Source: Chrysophaeum taylorii (Eukaryota > Sar > Pelagophyceae > Pelagomonadales > Pelagomonadaceae). From it: a stretch of 64,000 bases of DNA. Positions 1 through 10,663 of the stretch are shown one piece after another. Below the pieces are notes generated by a model. The model made no database searches and was not told the origin of the DNA. It saw only the letters and a program-made list of their open reading frames with translations. The translations under genes were made by a program, and so were the position numbers. The stretch spans positions 1 to 64,000 of the forward strand of contig JAQMWT010000042.1 of the NCBI GenBank assembly GCA_029834535.1, read 5' to 3'. The first letter of the stretch is position 1, and each line of letters starts with the position of its first letter.

Positions 1-134
1 TCCTTAAGGAAGCTAGGGCGTAAATCCCTACCTTTGTAGTAGCATGTGACCAAGCGGAATGGTCTGTACACGGCCTTAAGCACTGCGCGCAGTTCTCTAA
101 CCATGTACCGGAGAGGGTCAACAAATCTCTCCCA

Positions 135-148
135 GGTTATGGGCCCAG
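135..148 (+). other. Copia-type primer-binding site (initiator tRNA-Met half)
   Basis: The 14 bases GGTTATGGGCCCAG are complementary to the anticodon arm of eukaryotic initiator tRNA-Met (CTGGGCCCATAACC). Copia-group elements are known to prime from such an internal tRNA half. The site sits directly after the LTR end. Confidence 0.75.
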
Positions 149-954
149 ATGGCGTAGAGGTGTTAGGTCAGCCCAACTGTGTTTTTTGTTTGTTTGTTTT
201 GTACGTATAAATGAAGTGATCAATTTACGCCTGTGATCACAGTACAATGCGACAATGTAGTTTGGCGGTGGTTACTGTACAATTGTTGTGTGACGGTATT
301 GTCCCCACCAGGTTAATTTGGTTTTTGTGACCGGTTGTGTCGGTCACTGGGCACTCCGCAGCTCGCATGACCAATAAAATTAGATTTTTTTCCTACACAA
401 GCCGCGGAAACTTGTACGGGTTTTTCCTCCTATTCCCCAACAAAAGACTGTCTGCTCGAGAATTAATCCATTCTTCAGTCTCAAGTCATCCTGTTTTTAA
501 ATAACATGTTGATTTGTTTGGTCTTGTAAATAAGCCCACGCTTAAAATAGCGTACTGTATATATAACCCGCACTCAAGAAACCCTTCATTCTTATGTGTC
601 GAATCTGTCTATCAATCCTCTAACTTACCTTGATCAGTCACGATACTTCTCCTAAAAATACCAATATCCGGAATGCTCCGGAATACAGTCAAATCCTTGA
701 TAACGAAGTAGATGCCATCTTTTCAAGATGGATATCCGAGAAAATTAACGAATTACATCTGCATTAATTAAGATGCCCTGCCCGAACATTTAAAGACCTG
801 GCACGTCAATTCATCACATCAACTATCAGTTGGTGTCCGTAATAATCTCGAACGACTTTACTACCAAGAGTCATACAATCTCGTTCGTCCCGAATTAAAT
901 GAGGATGTTAAACTTGTCCTCACTTTATTAGATACCCGATTCCCTAAATCAATT

Positions 955-1144
955 GTGTATGATTCATCTCTAACTAACATGTCCTTTACAGGTCTCTCAA
1001 ATACCGACTGGATCAAACTCTGCGAAACTTATGCTGGTTTCTTGTACACATTTCTAAATCTGGAATCACAAGACAAGCCCGCGCTCTCTATGTGGCCTCA
1101 ATTAAAGAAGATACATGCACTTACTGCACATCCTAATAAACTAC
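955..1144 (+). pseudogene. Gag remnant of the divergent copia element
   Basis: The readable stretch resembles residues of the copia copy 1 Gag around its NLES and KPAL motifs. It runs straight into the following LTR. It is a fossil fragment with no independent function that can be inferred. Confidence 0.55.
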
Positions 1145-1458
1145 TGCAGAGAAATCTGCTGCCTCTTACCCTTATCCGTCCGTCGAGAACGTGATCTCTT
1201 CCTTACCCCTTCTTCTTCCTTTCTACACAACCTAATAGTCCTCTGATTTGTGCCTACGCTCATCATCATGGTCTAGCGCGTCCCGAGGTATGTAGCACTA
1301 TACACTTAACCTTTCTCGTGTAGTTCTAGATGCCGCCTGTCGTGTTCTGAGGATATAGGGAACATAACCTTTCATTCCCCGAATTAACCTTCCTGACGTT
1401 CACGATGAGACGGGATGGTTTCGCAGGTGACTTACCACTGCTTGCTAAATGCTCAGCA
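1145..1458 (+). repeat. 5' LTR of copia copy 1 (314 bp)
   Basis: It starts TGCAGAGAAATCTGC and ends in CA just before the primer-binding site. It matches the LTRs at 44859-45171 and 56396-56710 (both reverse strand) and the partial LTR at 8908-9109. It is closest to the 44859-45171 copy. Confidence 0.85.
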
Positions 1459-1472
1459 GGTTATGGGCCCAG
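1459..1472 (+). other. Primer-binding site of copia copy 1
   Basis: GGTTATGGGCCCAG follows the LTR with no gap and is complementary to the anticodon arm of initiator tRNA-Met. The leader from 1473 to 1977 that follows shows no gene. Confidence 0.85.
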
Positions 1473-1977
1473 GCGGGTCCCTGAGAAACCATGTGTCAAC
1501 ATGCACGTAACCTATGGGTATTGGACTGTCACCGCGCCAGCCCAGCCTCGCCATGTGACACGCTTGTCAATAAATCGCCATTACCATTGGGCTGTATATA
1601 ATATCTTTTTGCACACGTGATCGTGTAACCTTGTGTGCACCTGTTCATAGCATCGTATTGTCATGTCAATGTTGATGTGTGTGTAATTGGCTAACCTGTA
1701 CTCTTGCACACATGTTATGGAATATTTTGGGTACGTCCACTCGTACATTCCGTGGCAATGCACTTAACAAGCTCCTTGAGAGCACCAAAACTAACCAGCT
1801 GCCTGAGTGACTACGCTTAGCGACACTACTCTGGACTCACAGCTTGCACAGTCGTCATATAGACACATTTTCCATCGAAAACGATGAGTGTACATAGACA
1901 CCGATAGACAGACCCCCTTAGAATGTCTAGACAGTGTCAACTGCGTGACTGAACCCACAGGTTCCCCGTCAACTGCT

Positions 1978-4780
1978 ATGGCAGAACACGCAGCACGAGC
2001 CGCACCCAAGGCGATCACAGGTGCGGATATATTGAAGCTCGAAGCTCCTGTAGTTGAGTTTCTTAACGAAGGAAATCGGTTTCAGCTTCAGAACCGCAAG
2101 GTATCCTTGCAAATCAAGCATATCAAGCAATTACTACGGTCCAGTCATGCCGATGCTTTCCTCGAGTACGACTCGTATGAAGCATATACTCGGTCATGCA
2201 AGGACTACGAAATCCTCCGGAATCAAATTCTCGATCGCGTTTTCCTGGAATGGAAGACCGATAGGGCTGCTGATCTCCGTTTAGCTGTTGATGAATTGCC
2301 CCCTGAGTATCAGGAATGGCATTTCACCAACGAAGCTTTCCCCCCACTTACCTGATGCAGAAGTAGCTCAGCTAACTACTGTCTGTTACGACTATGAAGT
2401 CAAGGCATTACGTCCTGAAATCAATGCTCGTTTCTTAGAAGAGGAACGAATCTTAAATCGCGCGCACCCGAAGGCACTAGCTTTCGACACTCGTGTTCGT
2501 GCCCCGGTTACCATGTTTTCGTTAACTGCAGCTGACTGGCACACTTACCAGAACACGTACGCTACATTCTTGCATACTTACTTCAATCTTGAAAGTGTTG
2601 GAAAACCGGCACTTGCGGCCTGGCCCGCCATCAATGAGGTATACAACAAAAGTTATTTACCCAACAAGGCTCGAGCTATTATGCTCATCGCCTTTAGTCA
2701 CTACGAGTCTGTTACGACTACTGATGTGTCTTATTTGAAACAGCAATTTAACTCTGTTGTTTATAATCCTAACTGGTATGTCCATGTATTTATCGAAGCT
2801 GTCCTAGCATTTAGGCAAATCTCTTACCAACTTAACCAGGAAGAGACTGACCTTCAATTCGACTTTGGCACTCTTTGCAGAAAAATCTATGAAGAGATAC
2901 ATCGGCATTATGCCGATAATACCAGCAACAACCGTTACGATCGTGGTTGGGTAGATTGGTGTTATATGTACGAAACCCGATCTTCATCTCGACCTGTGCC
3001 AGAAGCTGAACGATTGTGTCACCCTACCAACCCTAGCTACATTTTAGAATACGCATTAGACCTTTACAATGTCGTATCAAATGGGTCGAACAAAAGACGC
3101 TTAGAACGCCCTGTTTCTTGGCAACCCTATGTCGAAGGTTTATCATCTCAACCAAAGCCAAAGTTACTACTTACACATACTTTGGACTCATCAGACAAAA
3201 GTCTGACTCAAACTGCTAACACACTCGCCTTCATCACTTCGTCCCAACCTGGTACATCTTCCACGTTTAATGCTAGACGCTTGCGTAACTCAAATGATGC
3301 TCGCCAGCCTTTCTCTCGCAGCGATTTATCGTATTATCGTCCTGGTGATTCTTACGTCACCAAGAAAACTGCCGGACAGTCCCATGACCGTCCAATTTAC
3401 CCCCGCACTTTTGACAGGTCCTCTCGGTCTAACATGAAATTATTAGATCGAACAAACCACACCTTAAACACCCTGCGAGAACAGTGTAGCGAACTCACGA
3501 AGCATGTGACAGATAATGATACCACGGCTCAGCTACAACAGAATATCAACAAGTTATTTGAGACTCTATTACAATCAGCTGACATTCTGTCAACGACATC
3601 TACTGAGGACAACAGTAGTTTACTTCGTCTAAACGAACAGCTCATGTTTGCAGAAAACATCATTTATGATGTAGACGTTCATCTATCCTCGACCGAAAAG
3701 TCGTTAAACTACGTGGAGCCACAACACCATACTGTCGTTACTGCTCCCACCCCAACAACAACTCCTCCTACTACAAACACACAGGGTAATCCTTCCAATA
3801 CTGTGTCTAACCTCTTTACCGCTTCCGCCATCTCGGCTTTACCACCAGCATTATTGTCCTCGCTATCTTCACAGGTCCAATCTGCCCTCAACCTACCATC
3901 ACAAGCCGAAACCAAAAGGGATGCCGATCATACTTCGCTATCGTCATTTGACGAAAAGCACGGCATGGCTGATGAGGCTGACGAACCATCACCACCTGTT
4001 CAACCGATCATTATTCCAACGAATCTGTTATTGCTGAAGAACTTCTTTACAGCCAGCCTCTCCACTACTTGCCCACATTCGGAAAACGCCTTCCTCACCA
4101 ACTACATGAAGGTAAACAGTGTCCCTCCACATTGCTCTTTTCTATATTTTGACTCTTGTGCTACCATCTCATTGATGTCCACCTACGATTTCGCAATACC
4201 CAATCATATAATTCCATTGGACTCCAAAATACGCGCCGACCATTGGACTCCAAAATACGCGCCGATTGTTATTCAGACGGCAACAGGACAACAACGGGCA
4301 TCACACATGATGTTAACACGCAACATCGTTATTCCCCTACCAGATCATCCACAAGTTGGCTATGTTAAGATCGACTTCGCTTTATGTCTTCAGCCAGTGC
4401 ATGACCGACATCTCGCTATCCTGAGCATGCTCGAGTGGAACCAGACGAATCTTACCACCGTGTTCAACGATCGAGCTGAGCCAAAGCTCAGCGCTGTCAC
4501 GAGCCGCATAGACAAAGATGTACGTATACCCATACACTATGTAGCAGCTAATTTACCCGCTCTCCCTTGTCTCACTTACAACATCGCGCGCGACAAGCGG
4601 CTGGAACTTCGCTCCCTTGCATTTCCCCTCAAGCGATACCATGAAAACAGGGATCTACTGGCATACTACAATTACCTACTCCAACGAGTTTTACCAGATC
4701 GGCCGTGGATTCGCCCTTTGGTTCTCAATCTTCGGAAACAGAACAAATTTGTTCAGCAAAATACGCAGCCATTAACTTGA
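1978..4780 (+). pseudogene. Copia copy 1 Gag and protease region
   Basis: The first ATG of the conserved frame is at 1978; the same ATG is present in copy 2. The N-terminal part is a helical Gag without zinc knuckles. A Ser/Thr/Pro-rich linker follows and contains the SLNY site at 3691-3712. Near 4147 there is a retropepsin active-site motif, DSCAT, in the setting LYFDSCATISLMS, matching the usual DSGAT pattern. The region would supply the particle shell and the polyprotein protease. It looks broken, with about two or three breaks; copy 2 is in similar state. Confidence 0.75.
3691..3712 (+). other. SLNY site 1, Gag to protease border (copy 1)
   Basis: The peptide STEKSLNY lies at the end of Gag. 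It shares the TxxSLNY pattern and the core bases gtcgttaaacta with four other sites in this family, all at domain borders. Confidence 0.6.
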
Positions 4781-4795
4781 CTACTCTCACGCCCA

Positions 4796-7700
4796 GTGTT
4801 TCTCTCACAAGAGTCCAATCTCCGCAAACCCTCTGTCATGTTACTTTGTTCTGGTTTGTCAACTCCGGCGTTCCTGTCTCAAGCCACTAATGACTTAGGC
4901 TTAAATATCAATGTGAAAGTTGTTGTTGAGTCTGATGATACGCTTGTTCGTATGTTACGCCACCGTTTTCCTACTGTACTGTTATTTGAATGTGCACCAG
5001 AGGAAAGGCGCACATTCTATTGTGATATAATTGAGATCACTCCTCCCTGCACAAACAGGAATTTACTAAAACAGCAAAAGTCGGAAGACTTACACAGCCT
5101 GCTGGACGATTCTCTTTTCGACAGCATGCTGTCTGTCATCAAGCTACTCCAGCCCTTGGTACTACTGGCTGAGATGACGCCTCCGCATAAGTACTGTCAT
5201 CAAGACCACATCACTGTGGCCAACCTTATCCATACTACACTTGATTACTGTGTCTATGTTGTTGATAGGCTCCCGACCTACCTCTTTGGCGACTACCAAT
5301 TTAGAGAAAGGTGGATATGCATCGCACGCAGATATTCTACTGGACCAATTAAACTATCATCGTGGCCCATCCTCCATCCACGCCCCTTCCTAAAGATCGT
5401 GGATGATCTACAAGCTATTCCCAAGCGCCTTTGGCTACCTAACCACATATCCAAAGACTGGATCCGGGTGTTCCCCGATCCTCCATATATACCCGTTCCT
5501 AAAACGTTTGCACCTTACTCTCGCACAGGTTCTGTTCAGCTTACTATGGCTGACCTTGAATCCCTCAATATGTTACTGCTTCGCCTTCACTCACAACAGG
5601 CTCACGAGCAACGTACTCACTCTGTTCAATCCGAGTGTACTTACCATCAGTTGTGCTTTAAACGCTCCTCTATGGAGCCATCACCCAATGCAACACATCC
5701 TATACACGTCAAGATTTTTACAATCCTCTATAACGTGTTTGCAAGCTTACATACTAACTCACCCACTCCTGTGTCCTATTACATAACCGTTTTCGAAACT
5801 AACCAACCGTCACACAGGTTATTACTTACAACCTCATCAACATCACACAACTCCTACTTCTTAACTGGTGGCCACCATTCCGACGGCGACCTCACCATAG
5901 AGAACGCCACCACAAAAAACTCCACTCCCATCAACGCCTTTGGGAGCACGTATACGTTCACTGCTTCCGACATCCCCCGCGACCGGGACAGGTCCATATA
6001 TCTGGAGCCGTTTATAGGTTACTTGTGGATAGTCCAAGCCCTTCCCCCAGTTGGCTCCGCTACCACCTATGGCACCGCCATACAAAACCTCGTGTCCAGA
6101 TGCGCTCTCGTGATGCCTGGCTGCCTTACCTACAAGGCCACCGACAACTCTTTCGATTACAAGGATTCTCTTTTTGCTCTGGAAGATCATCACCTATCTC
6201 ATAGTCGCTATATAGGGTACCTTCGTGGAAGTGACCGCAAACTCGGCTCTAAAATCCACTCAATGCTTGCTCCATTGCCAACCGTCCGAGGGTATGCCAA
6301 TATTATTTTACTCGACCCTCGCAACGGGAAATTACGCTACCCCACTCGACCGGAGTTGATTCGTGCTAACAACCACACCAAACAACAGGAATCTTTCCTT
6401 TTGTCTCTACGCCATGACCTTTGCTGTGACATGCTCAGCAATGCTCTGCCTGCCGGTACGTACAGCACTCTGTACAAGCACCTTTCGCTCATCGTCGCCG
6501 ATATTAAATCCCTTATGTTGGACCCTACCTTCCAACATACTGCTGCCGTGACGAAGAAATCCTATGTATCCAATTTCATGACCGTCGACCAAGCCTCCAC
6601 CACGTGCAGCACAGATACCTTGTCTTTGGCACAATCTTTTATGATGTATATTTCCAGCAACTGCTTGACCGAAATGTCGTTAAACTATATATCGTCGTCC
6701 TACGAAGATACTCTCGCTACTCGTGATAATGAGGATGCACCTCCAAGTGACCCTGCTGTGCACCAGGATGACGACGCACCGCCTTCCCCTGCCTTAGACA
6801 CCGAACTCAAGTTCGATGTTCGGCGCAAACGGCACATTCCCGCTCATCCAATTCCTCGTAAGTCCCTCGCACACGGATCCACCGAATATCTCAATGCCAA
6901 AGAACGTGCTAATCGCTTTCACCGGGTGCATCACCGCCCCGACAACGTTGCTGCCAAGGCCCCCAACGTACTTGCTCGCCCTGGATTCTCTGCTTCTGAC
7001 ATACCATATCGCGACTTATGCACCGACTGCATCGCACACAACAAGCGCCACCCGCACAAGCATTTCAATGCGACCATGCCTTCTCTTGAGCAAACCCACA
7101 AAGCCGGTGAAGTCTGGGCGTGCGACGGCGGCTATGTGACCATCCCATCCGAATGGGGAGGCTTCACACATATCATCGTCTTCAAGGAACTCATTTCGAA
7201 ATTTCTCTTGGTGTACTTTACACGCACCACCAACGCCAAGGAGTTCACTCAAGCTCTGCATTTTGTGTATGACTTCTGTCGTACACAACTCAATGTGCAC
7301 ATGTGCACCCTCTACTCCGATGCATTCAAGCCTTACTTTAGCCAGCACATTACCTCCCCGTACCGCGTCGATAAGGGCATTCAACTCGTTGCCTTCCCGT
7401 CATACATGCACCACTTTAACCTTGAAGTTGAGTCTGCCATCGGTTTCATCGCCTCCGCCTCCTCAACTCGCCTTCGTTCTCTCCTTAATGCTCACTATCG
7501 TGGCGCCAAGATCGTGGAACCCGCTATCATGTTCCCATGGGCGGTGATACACACCGTTCAAAGCTATAACCTTCTCCCGAACGCCACGCTCGAGCGCATT
7601 CATCATGCTATTCTGAGTCCGCAACAGCCACTCTACAACCAACTCAGCACTCCCCAACACGATATGCTCAAGATTTTTGGCGCTGAATGTTACCTCCGAT

Positions 7701-8611
7701 TGGAGCCCCATGAACACCACAAGTGGGGACCGTGCCGCCGCAAATACCTGTATATCTGTTGCGCCAACGCACAAAACCCGCTCGTCTCCCCACGCGTCGA
7801 CCATCTCGCTGACGTCGTCCTCAACCCTGAAAACGGACAAACTCGTGTTTCGTCCAAGCTGCAATTCCTCTACATGTTGCAGCATCCTACTCCTGATCCT
7901 GAATTAGCTCCTCCGCCACATGCTCCTTCCGCGCCTTTCTCGCTCACACCCCACACCACTATGCAAGACCATGTCATTCAGAGGGGGACAAGGACTTCTC
8001 ATCCTCAGAGGGGGCACTCCCCACCTCCTTCAGCTCCTCCTTCTTCGTCCCCTACTCCGGCCTCTTCTCCCTCTTCTGACGCTACCGCCGACGAATCTGG
8101 CTCTATGTCACCGCCGCCCTTGCTTCCTTCTTACAAAGACCTTTTTGCACAAGATGACCTCATTCTTGTTCCAGGTTCCAAAAAACCTAACACTCGCAAG
8201 GCCACTTCTATGAAAACTATCCGAGCCCGGTTACAAGCGTCTACTATTGGTGCTTACAAAGCCGCTGGTGGCAAGCTCGCCGATTTCCGCTGGGATCTTC
8301 GCCACCACTTTCTTACGTTCAAGTCTCCCGCCCTCTCCGCCCTTCATCTCCGTGGTGGTATCCTCTGGTCTGCTATCTGCTCAGAGGGGGAACATGCGTT
8401 GTTAGCTCGTCTTCTTCTCCCGTTGCGTACTGACTTACTTGCCCGCTACCCGCACGTCGATGGTTACTTCGCCCACGCCAAGTGCGCGTCCAGCATCCCA
8501 GCTGCAACCTTTTTAACTGCTGATGGTTCACCTACGTGCCCTATTCCTCAGCCCCTTTTATCTGCGTTCACTGAACACGCTGCTGCCTTCGGCACTTCTT
8601 CCTTGCAATGC
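4796..8611 (+). CDS. Copia copy 1 Pol: C5-methyltransferase-like domain plus integrase
   Basis: The long open frame starts with a methyltransferase-like domain (about 4838-6510). It has a Dnmt3-like motif I (LCSGLSTPAF), an acidic motif II (VVVESDD), a PPC motif IV near 5042-5050, an E-containing motif VI-like LLAEMTPP, motif VIII (QFRERWICIARR), a long target-recognition-like region, a motif IX-like LLDPRNGKLRYPTRPEL and a motif X-like LSNALPAGT. SLNY site 2 follows at 6667. The integrase then shows an HH-CC finger (CTDC), D in ACDGGYV (about 7120), D in LYSDAFKPYF and E in LEVESAIGF. A Pro/Ser-rich linker comes after. The last residues of the frame beyond 8611 come from the LINE-like fragment. 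Confidence 0.8.
6667..6688 (+). other. SLNY site 2, methyltransferase to integrase border (copy 1)
   Basis: The peptide LTEMSLNY lies about 55 codons after the motif X-like segment of the methyltransferase and before the integrase zinc finger. It has the same TxxSLNY core as site 1. Confidence 0.6.
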
Positions 8612-8907
8612 ATCCGCCCTCCCGGCGTAGGTTGGCACCTATTCGCCTCCCGGGCGGGCCGGTTGGCAGCCGGAACGTTCGCAGTGGGACGGGGTATGGC
8701 CGGGGGGCGCAGACGGAAGGTCATCGACGAGTTGATTGTCAGTCACATCGCGGTCTCCTCGTCGCATGGCGACAAGCTTGATGGTCACTCTCCGCCGACC
8801 GACCTTTCGGCGCTCCTCGTCTACAGGCCCGTGATTCCGGACTGGCTCCTGTCGGTCCGGCCTGGCTCCCATGCTCGGGAGAGGTCTGAAGTTAGTTAGT
8901 TAGTTAG
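8612..8907 (-). mobile_element. LINE-like fragment with (TTAG)n tail at a chimeric junction
   Basis: The element body lies here with its TTAG-repeat tail at the right, near 8892-8906, so in this copy it reads along the plus strand; the minus label of the copies at 13590 and 14575 refers to the opposite orientation. Sequence matches those copies over about 290 bases. It is 5'-truncated. The left flank is copia pol and the right flank is a copia LTR, with no target-site duplication, so the fragment marks a rearrangement rather than one clean insertion. Strand in this entry should be read as uncertain, with plus preferred. Confidence 0.6.
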
Positions 8908-9909
8908 TTCATCATCATGGTCTAGCGCGTCCCGATGTATGTAGCACTATACACTTTACCTTTCTCGTGTAGTTCTATATGCCGCCTGTCGTGTTCTGAG
9001 GATATAGGGAACATACCTTTTCATTCCCCGAATTAAATACTTCCAGACGTTCATGATGATACGGGATGGTTTCCCAGGTGACTTACCACTGCTTGCTAAA
9101 TGCTCTGCAGGTTATGGGCCCAGGCGGGTCCCTGAGAAACCATGTGTCAGCATGCACGTAACCTATGGGTTTTGGACTGTTACCGCGCCGGTCCAGCCTC
9201 GACATGCAGACACGCTTGTCAATATAACGCCATTACCATTGGGCTGTATATAGCATATTTTGCACACGTGATCGTGTAACCTTGTGTGCACCTGTTCATA
9301 GTATCGTATTGTCATGTCAATGTTGATGTGTGTGTAAGTTGGCTAACCTGTACTCTTGCACACATGTTATGGAATATTTTGGGTACGTCCACTCGTACAT
9401 TCCATGGCAATGCACCTAACAGGCTCCTTGAGAGCACCAAAAATAACCAGCTGCCTGAGTGACTACGCTTAGCGACACTACTCTGGACTCACAGCTTGCA
9501 CAGTCGTCAAATAGACATTTTCCATCGAAAACGAATGAGTGTACATAGACACCGATAGACAGACCCCCTTAGAATGTATAGACAGTGTCAGCTGCGTGAC
9601 TGAACCCATTGGTTCCCCGTCAACTGCTATGGCATAACACGCAGCACGAGCCGCACCCAAGACGATCACAGGTGCGGACATAATATCCTCCGGAATCAAA
9701 TTATCGATCGCGTTTTCCTGGAATGGAAGACGGATAGGGCTGCTGATCTCCGTTCAGCTGTTGATGAATTGCCCCCTGAGTATCATGAATGGCATTTCGC
9801 CAATGAAGCCTTCCCCAACTTACCTGATGCAGAAGTAGCTCAGCTAGCTACTGTCTGTTACGACTATGAAGTCAAGGCATTACGTCCTGAAATCAATGCT
9901 CGTTTCTTA
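8908..9909 (+). mobile_element. Third copia copy: LTR end, leader and gag fragment
   Basis: The piece holds the 3' two thirds of a copia LTR (8908-9109), the primer-binding site, the leader, and part of gag, matching copies 1 and 2. It begins inside the LTR next to the LINE-like fragment and ends at 9909 against the LTR of gypsy element G1. Its LTR is closer to the 56396-56710 LTR than to that of copy 1. It is broken. Confidence 0.75.
9110..9123 (+). other. Primer-binding site of the third copia copy
   Basis: GGTTATGGGCCCAG again follows an LTR end directly, as at 1459 and, in reverse, at 56382-56395. Confidence 0.8.
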
Positions 9910-10230
9910 TGTGGCGGCAACTCCTGACCGCTAAGGCTTACCCCCCCCTCTCTCGAGGCTTGATACCCGTTCAACGGGACACCTTTCCCGATCTTCTTAG
10001 TGACATCATACCTCTCTCTTGTGAGAAGCATTCTTGCTGTATTCTTGTAGTTTCCTTGCTATCATATACCATCTCTCCATCTTGTTGAGAGGCTTGGTGA
10101 GCGTGAGCAAGGTGTGTGGCGAGCATACCCGACCCCGAGTCCGTGTTTTCCTCGTTCAGTGAGATCGAGGACGAGTCGGTGAGTACCCCCTTTGTCACCC
10201 GGGGGTCGGGAAGGTTTTTCTGTGCCGCCA
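9910..10230 (+). repeat. 5' LTR of G1 (321 bp)
   Basis: It begins TGTGGCGGCAACTCC and ends TGTGCCGCCA, so its tips form a short inverted repeat. It matches 20644-20958 and, on the reverse strand, 57154-57473. Confidence 0.88.
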
Positions 10231-10234
10231 TCCG

Positions 10235-10252
10235 TGGTGGCGGATATGAGAT
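10235..10252 (+). other. Probable primer-binding site of G1
   Basis: TGGTGGCGGATATGAGAT lies four bases past the LTR. Its complement ends in CCACCA and reads like the 3' end of a tRNA (T-arm, acceptor, CCA). I cannot name the tRNA. Confidence 0.5.
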
Positions 10253-10602
10253 CGTGCGACTACATCGGTCGCCGACGAGCGAGTGCTGCCGTACGTGTTG
10301 TAATACGTGGTCCGGATTTGTACGTGAGCCCTGATCAAGCAGACGGAGTTCCATTGGACCGGTTTGCGTTGAGAATATACGCGAACGTTGTTTGTGTTCG
10401 TACGATCCGAGTGACGACGAACACGCGTGCGAGTTGGAAATCGCAGCGCATTCTCCCGGGAATTGATTTTGGTATAGCTGAACGGTGGAAGCTGTTTGGC
10501 GAGTGGGATCGCTACCCACGGGCATTTTTGAATAGCCAGCGGATTGGAATTCCGCCAGTGCTGTTTTTACAGCGACAGATAGCGTTGTTGGAATCAACGT
10601 GA
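10246..10602 (+). CDS. Leader open frame of G1 (about 118 residues)
   Basis: An open frame from the ATG at 10246 fills most of the leader before gag. A nearly identical frame lies in the leader of G4 (about 57138-56782, minus strand), and the G3 leader has a frame with a similar start (DHIGR compared with DYIGRR). It has no recognised domain. Conservation between copies is visible, but whether it is translated, or simply a conserved leader, cannot be told. Confidence 0.4.
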   Translation: MRSCDYIGRRRASAAVRVVIRGPDLYVSPDQADGVPLDRFALRIYANVVCVRTIRVTTNTRASWKSQRILPGIDFGIAERWKLFGEWDRYPRAFLNSQRIGIPPVLFLQRQIALLEST

Positions 10603-10663
10603 ATTACTTCGAGTGATCGGATCCGGACGTGTTTCGAGATTCTTGATCTATATTTGATACAGT

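Larger units (their letters stand above)
1..1144 (+). mobile_element. 5' end of an old, divergent copia-type LTR element
   Basis: The window opens inside an LTR that ends at about 134. A primer-binding site follows at 135-148, then a non-coding leader to about 640, then gag-like coding to 1144. The gag piece shares spaced residues with the gag of copia copy 1 (W-x4-YA-F, NLES, KPAL) but is clearly diverged, so it belongs to a related, older family. The element stops exactly where the LTR of copia copy 1 begins, so copy 1 appears to have inserted into it. It is broken and only its 5' part lies in the window. The leader at 149-640 shows no gene. Confidence 0.65.
1145..8611 (+). mobile_element. 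Copia copy 1: methyltransferase-bearing LTR retrotransposon, 5' part
   Basis: Parts in order are a 5' LTR (1145-1458), primer-binding site, leader (1473-1977), Gag, retropepsin, a C5-methyltransferase-like domain, and integrase. The reverse transcriptase and RNase H seen in copia copy 2 are absent: the element ends at a LINE-like fragment at 8612. Integrase placed before reverse transcriptase (compare copy 2) is the Ty1/copia order. Protein identity to copy 2 is very high across thousands of bases, so the two copies are closely related and fairly young. The Gag region has a few breaks and the long methyltransferase-integrase frame is open. Confidence 0.85.

Noticed and set aside
1459-1472. 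Initiator tRNA-Met gene fragment
   Set aside because: Only the complement of the anticodon arm is present, always directly after an LTR. It is a primer-binding site and not a tRNA gene.
8612-8899. C-terminal extension of copia Pol (CIRPPGVGWHLF and onward)
   Set aside because: The same peptide is encoded by the LINE-like copies elsewhere, and copia copy 2 continues differently at this point.
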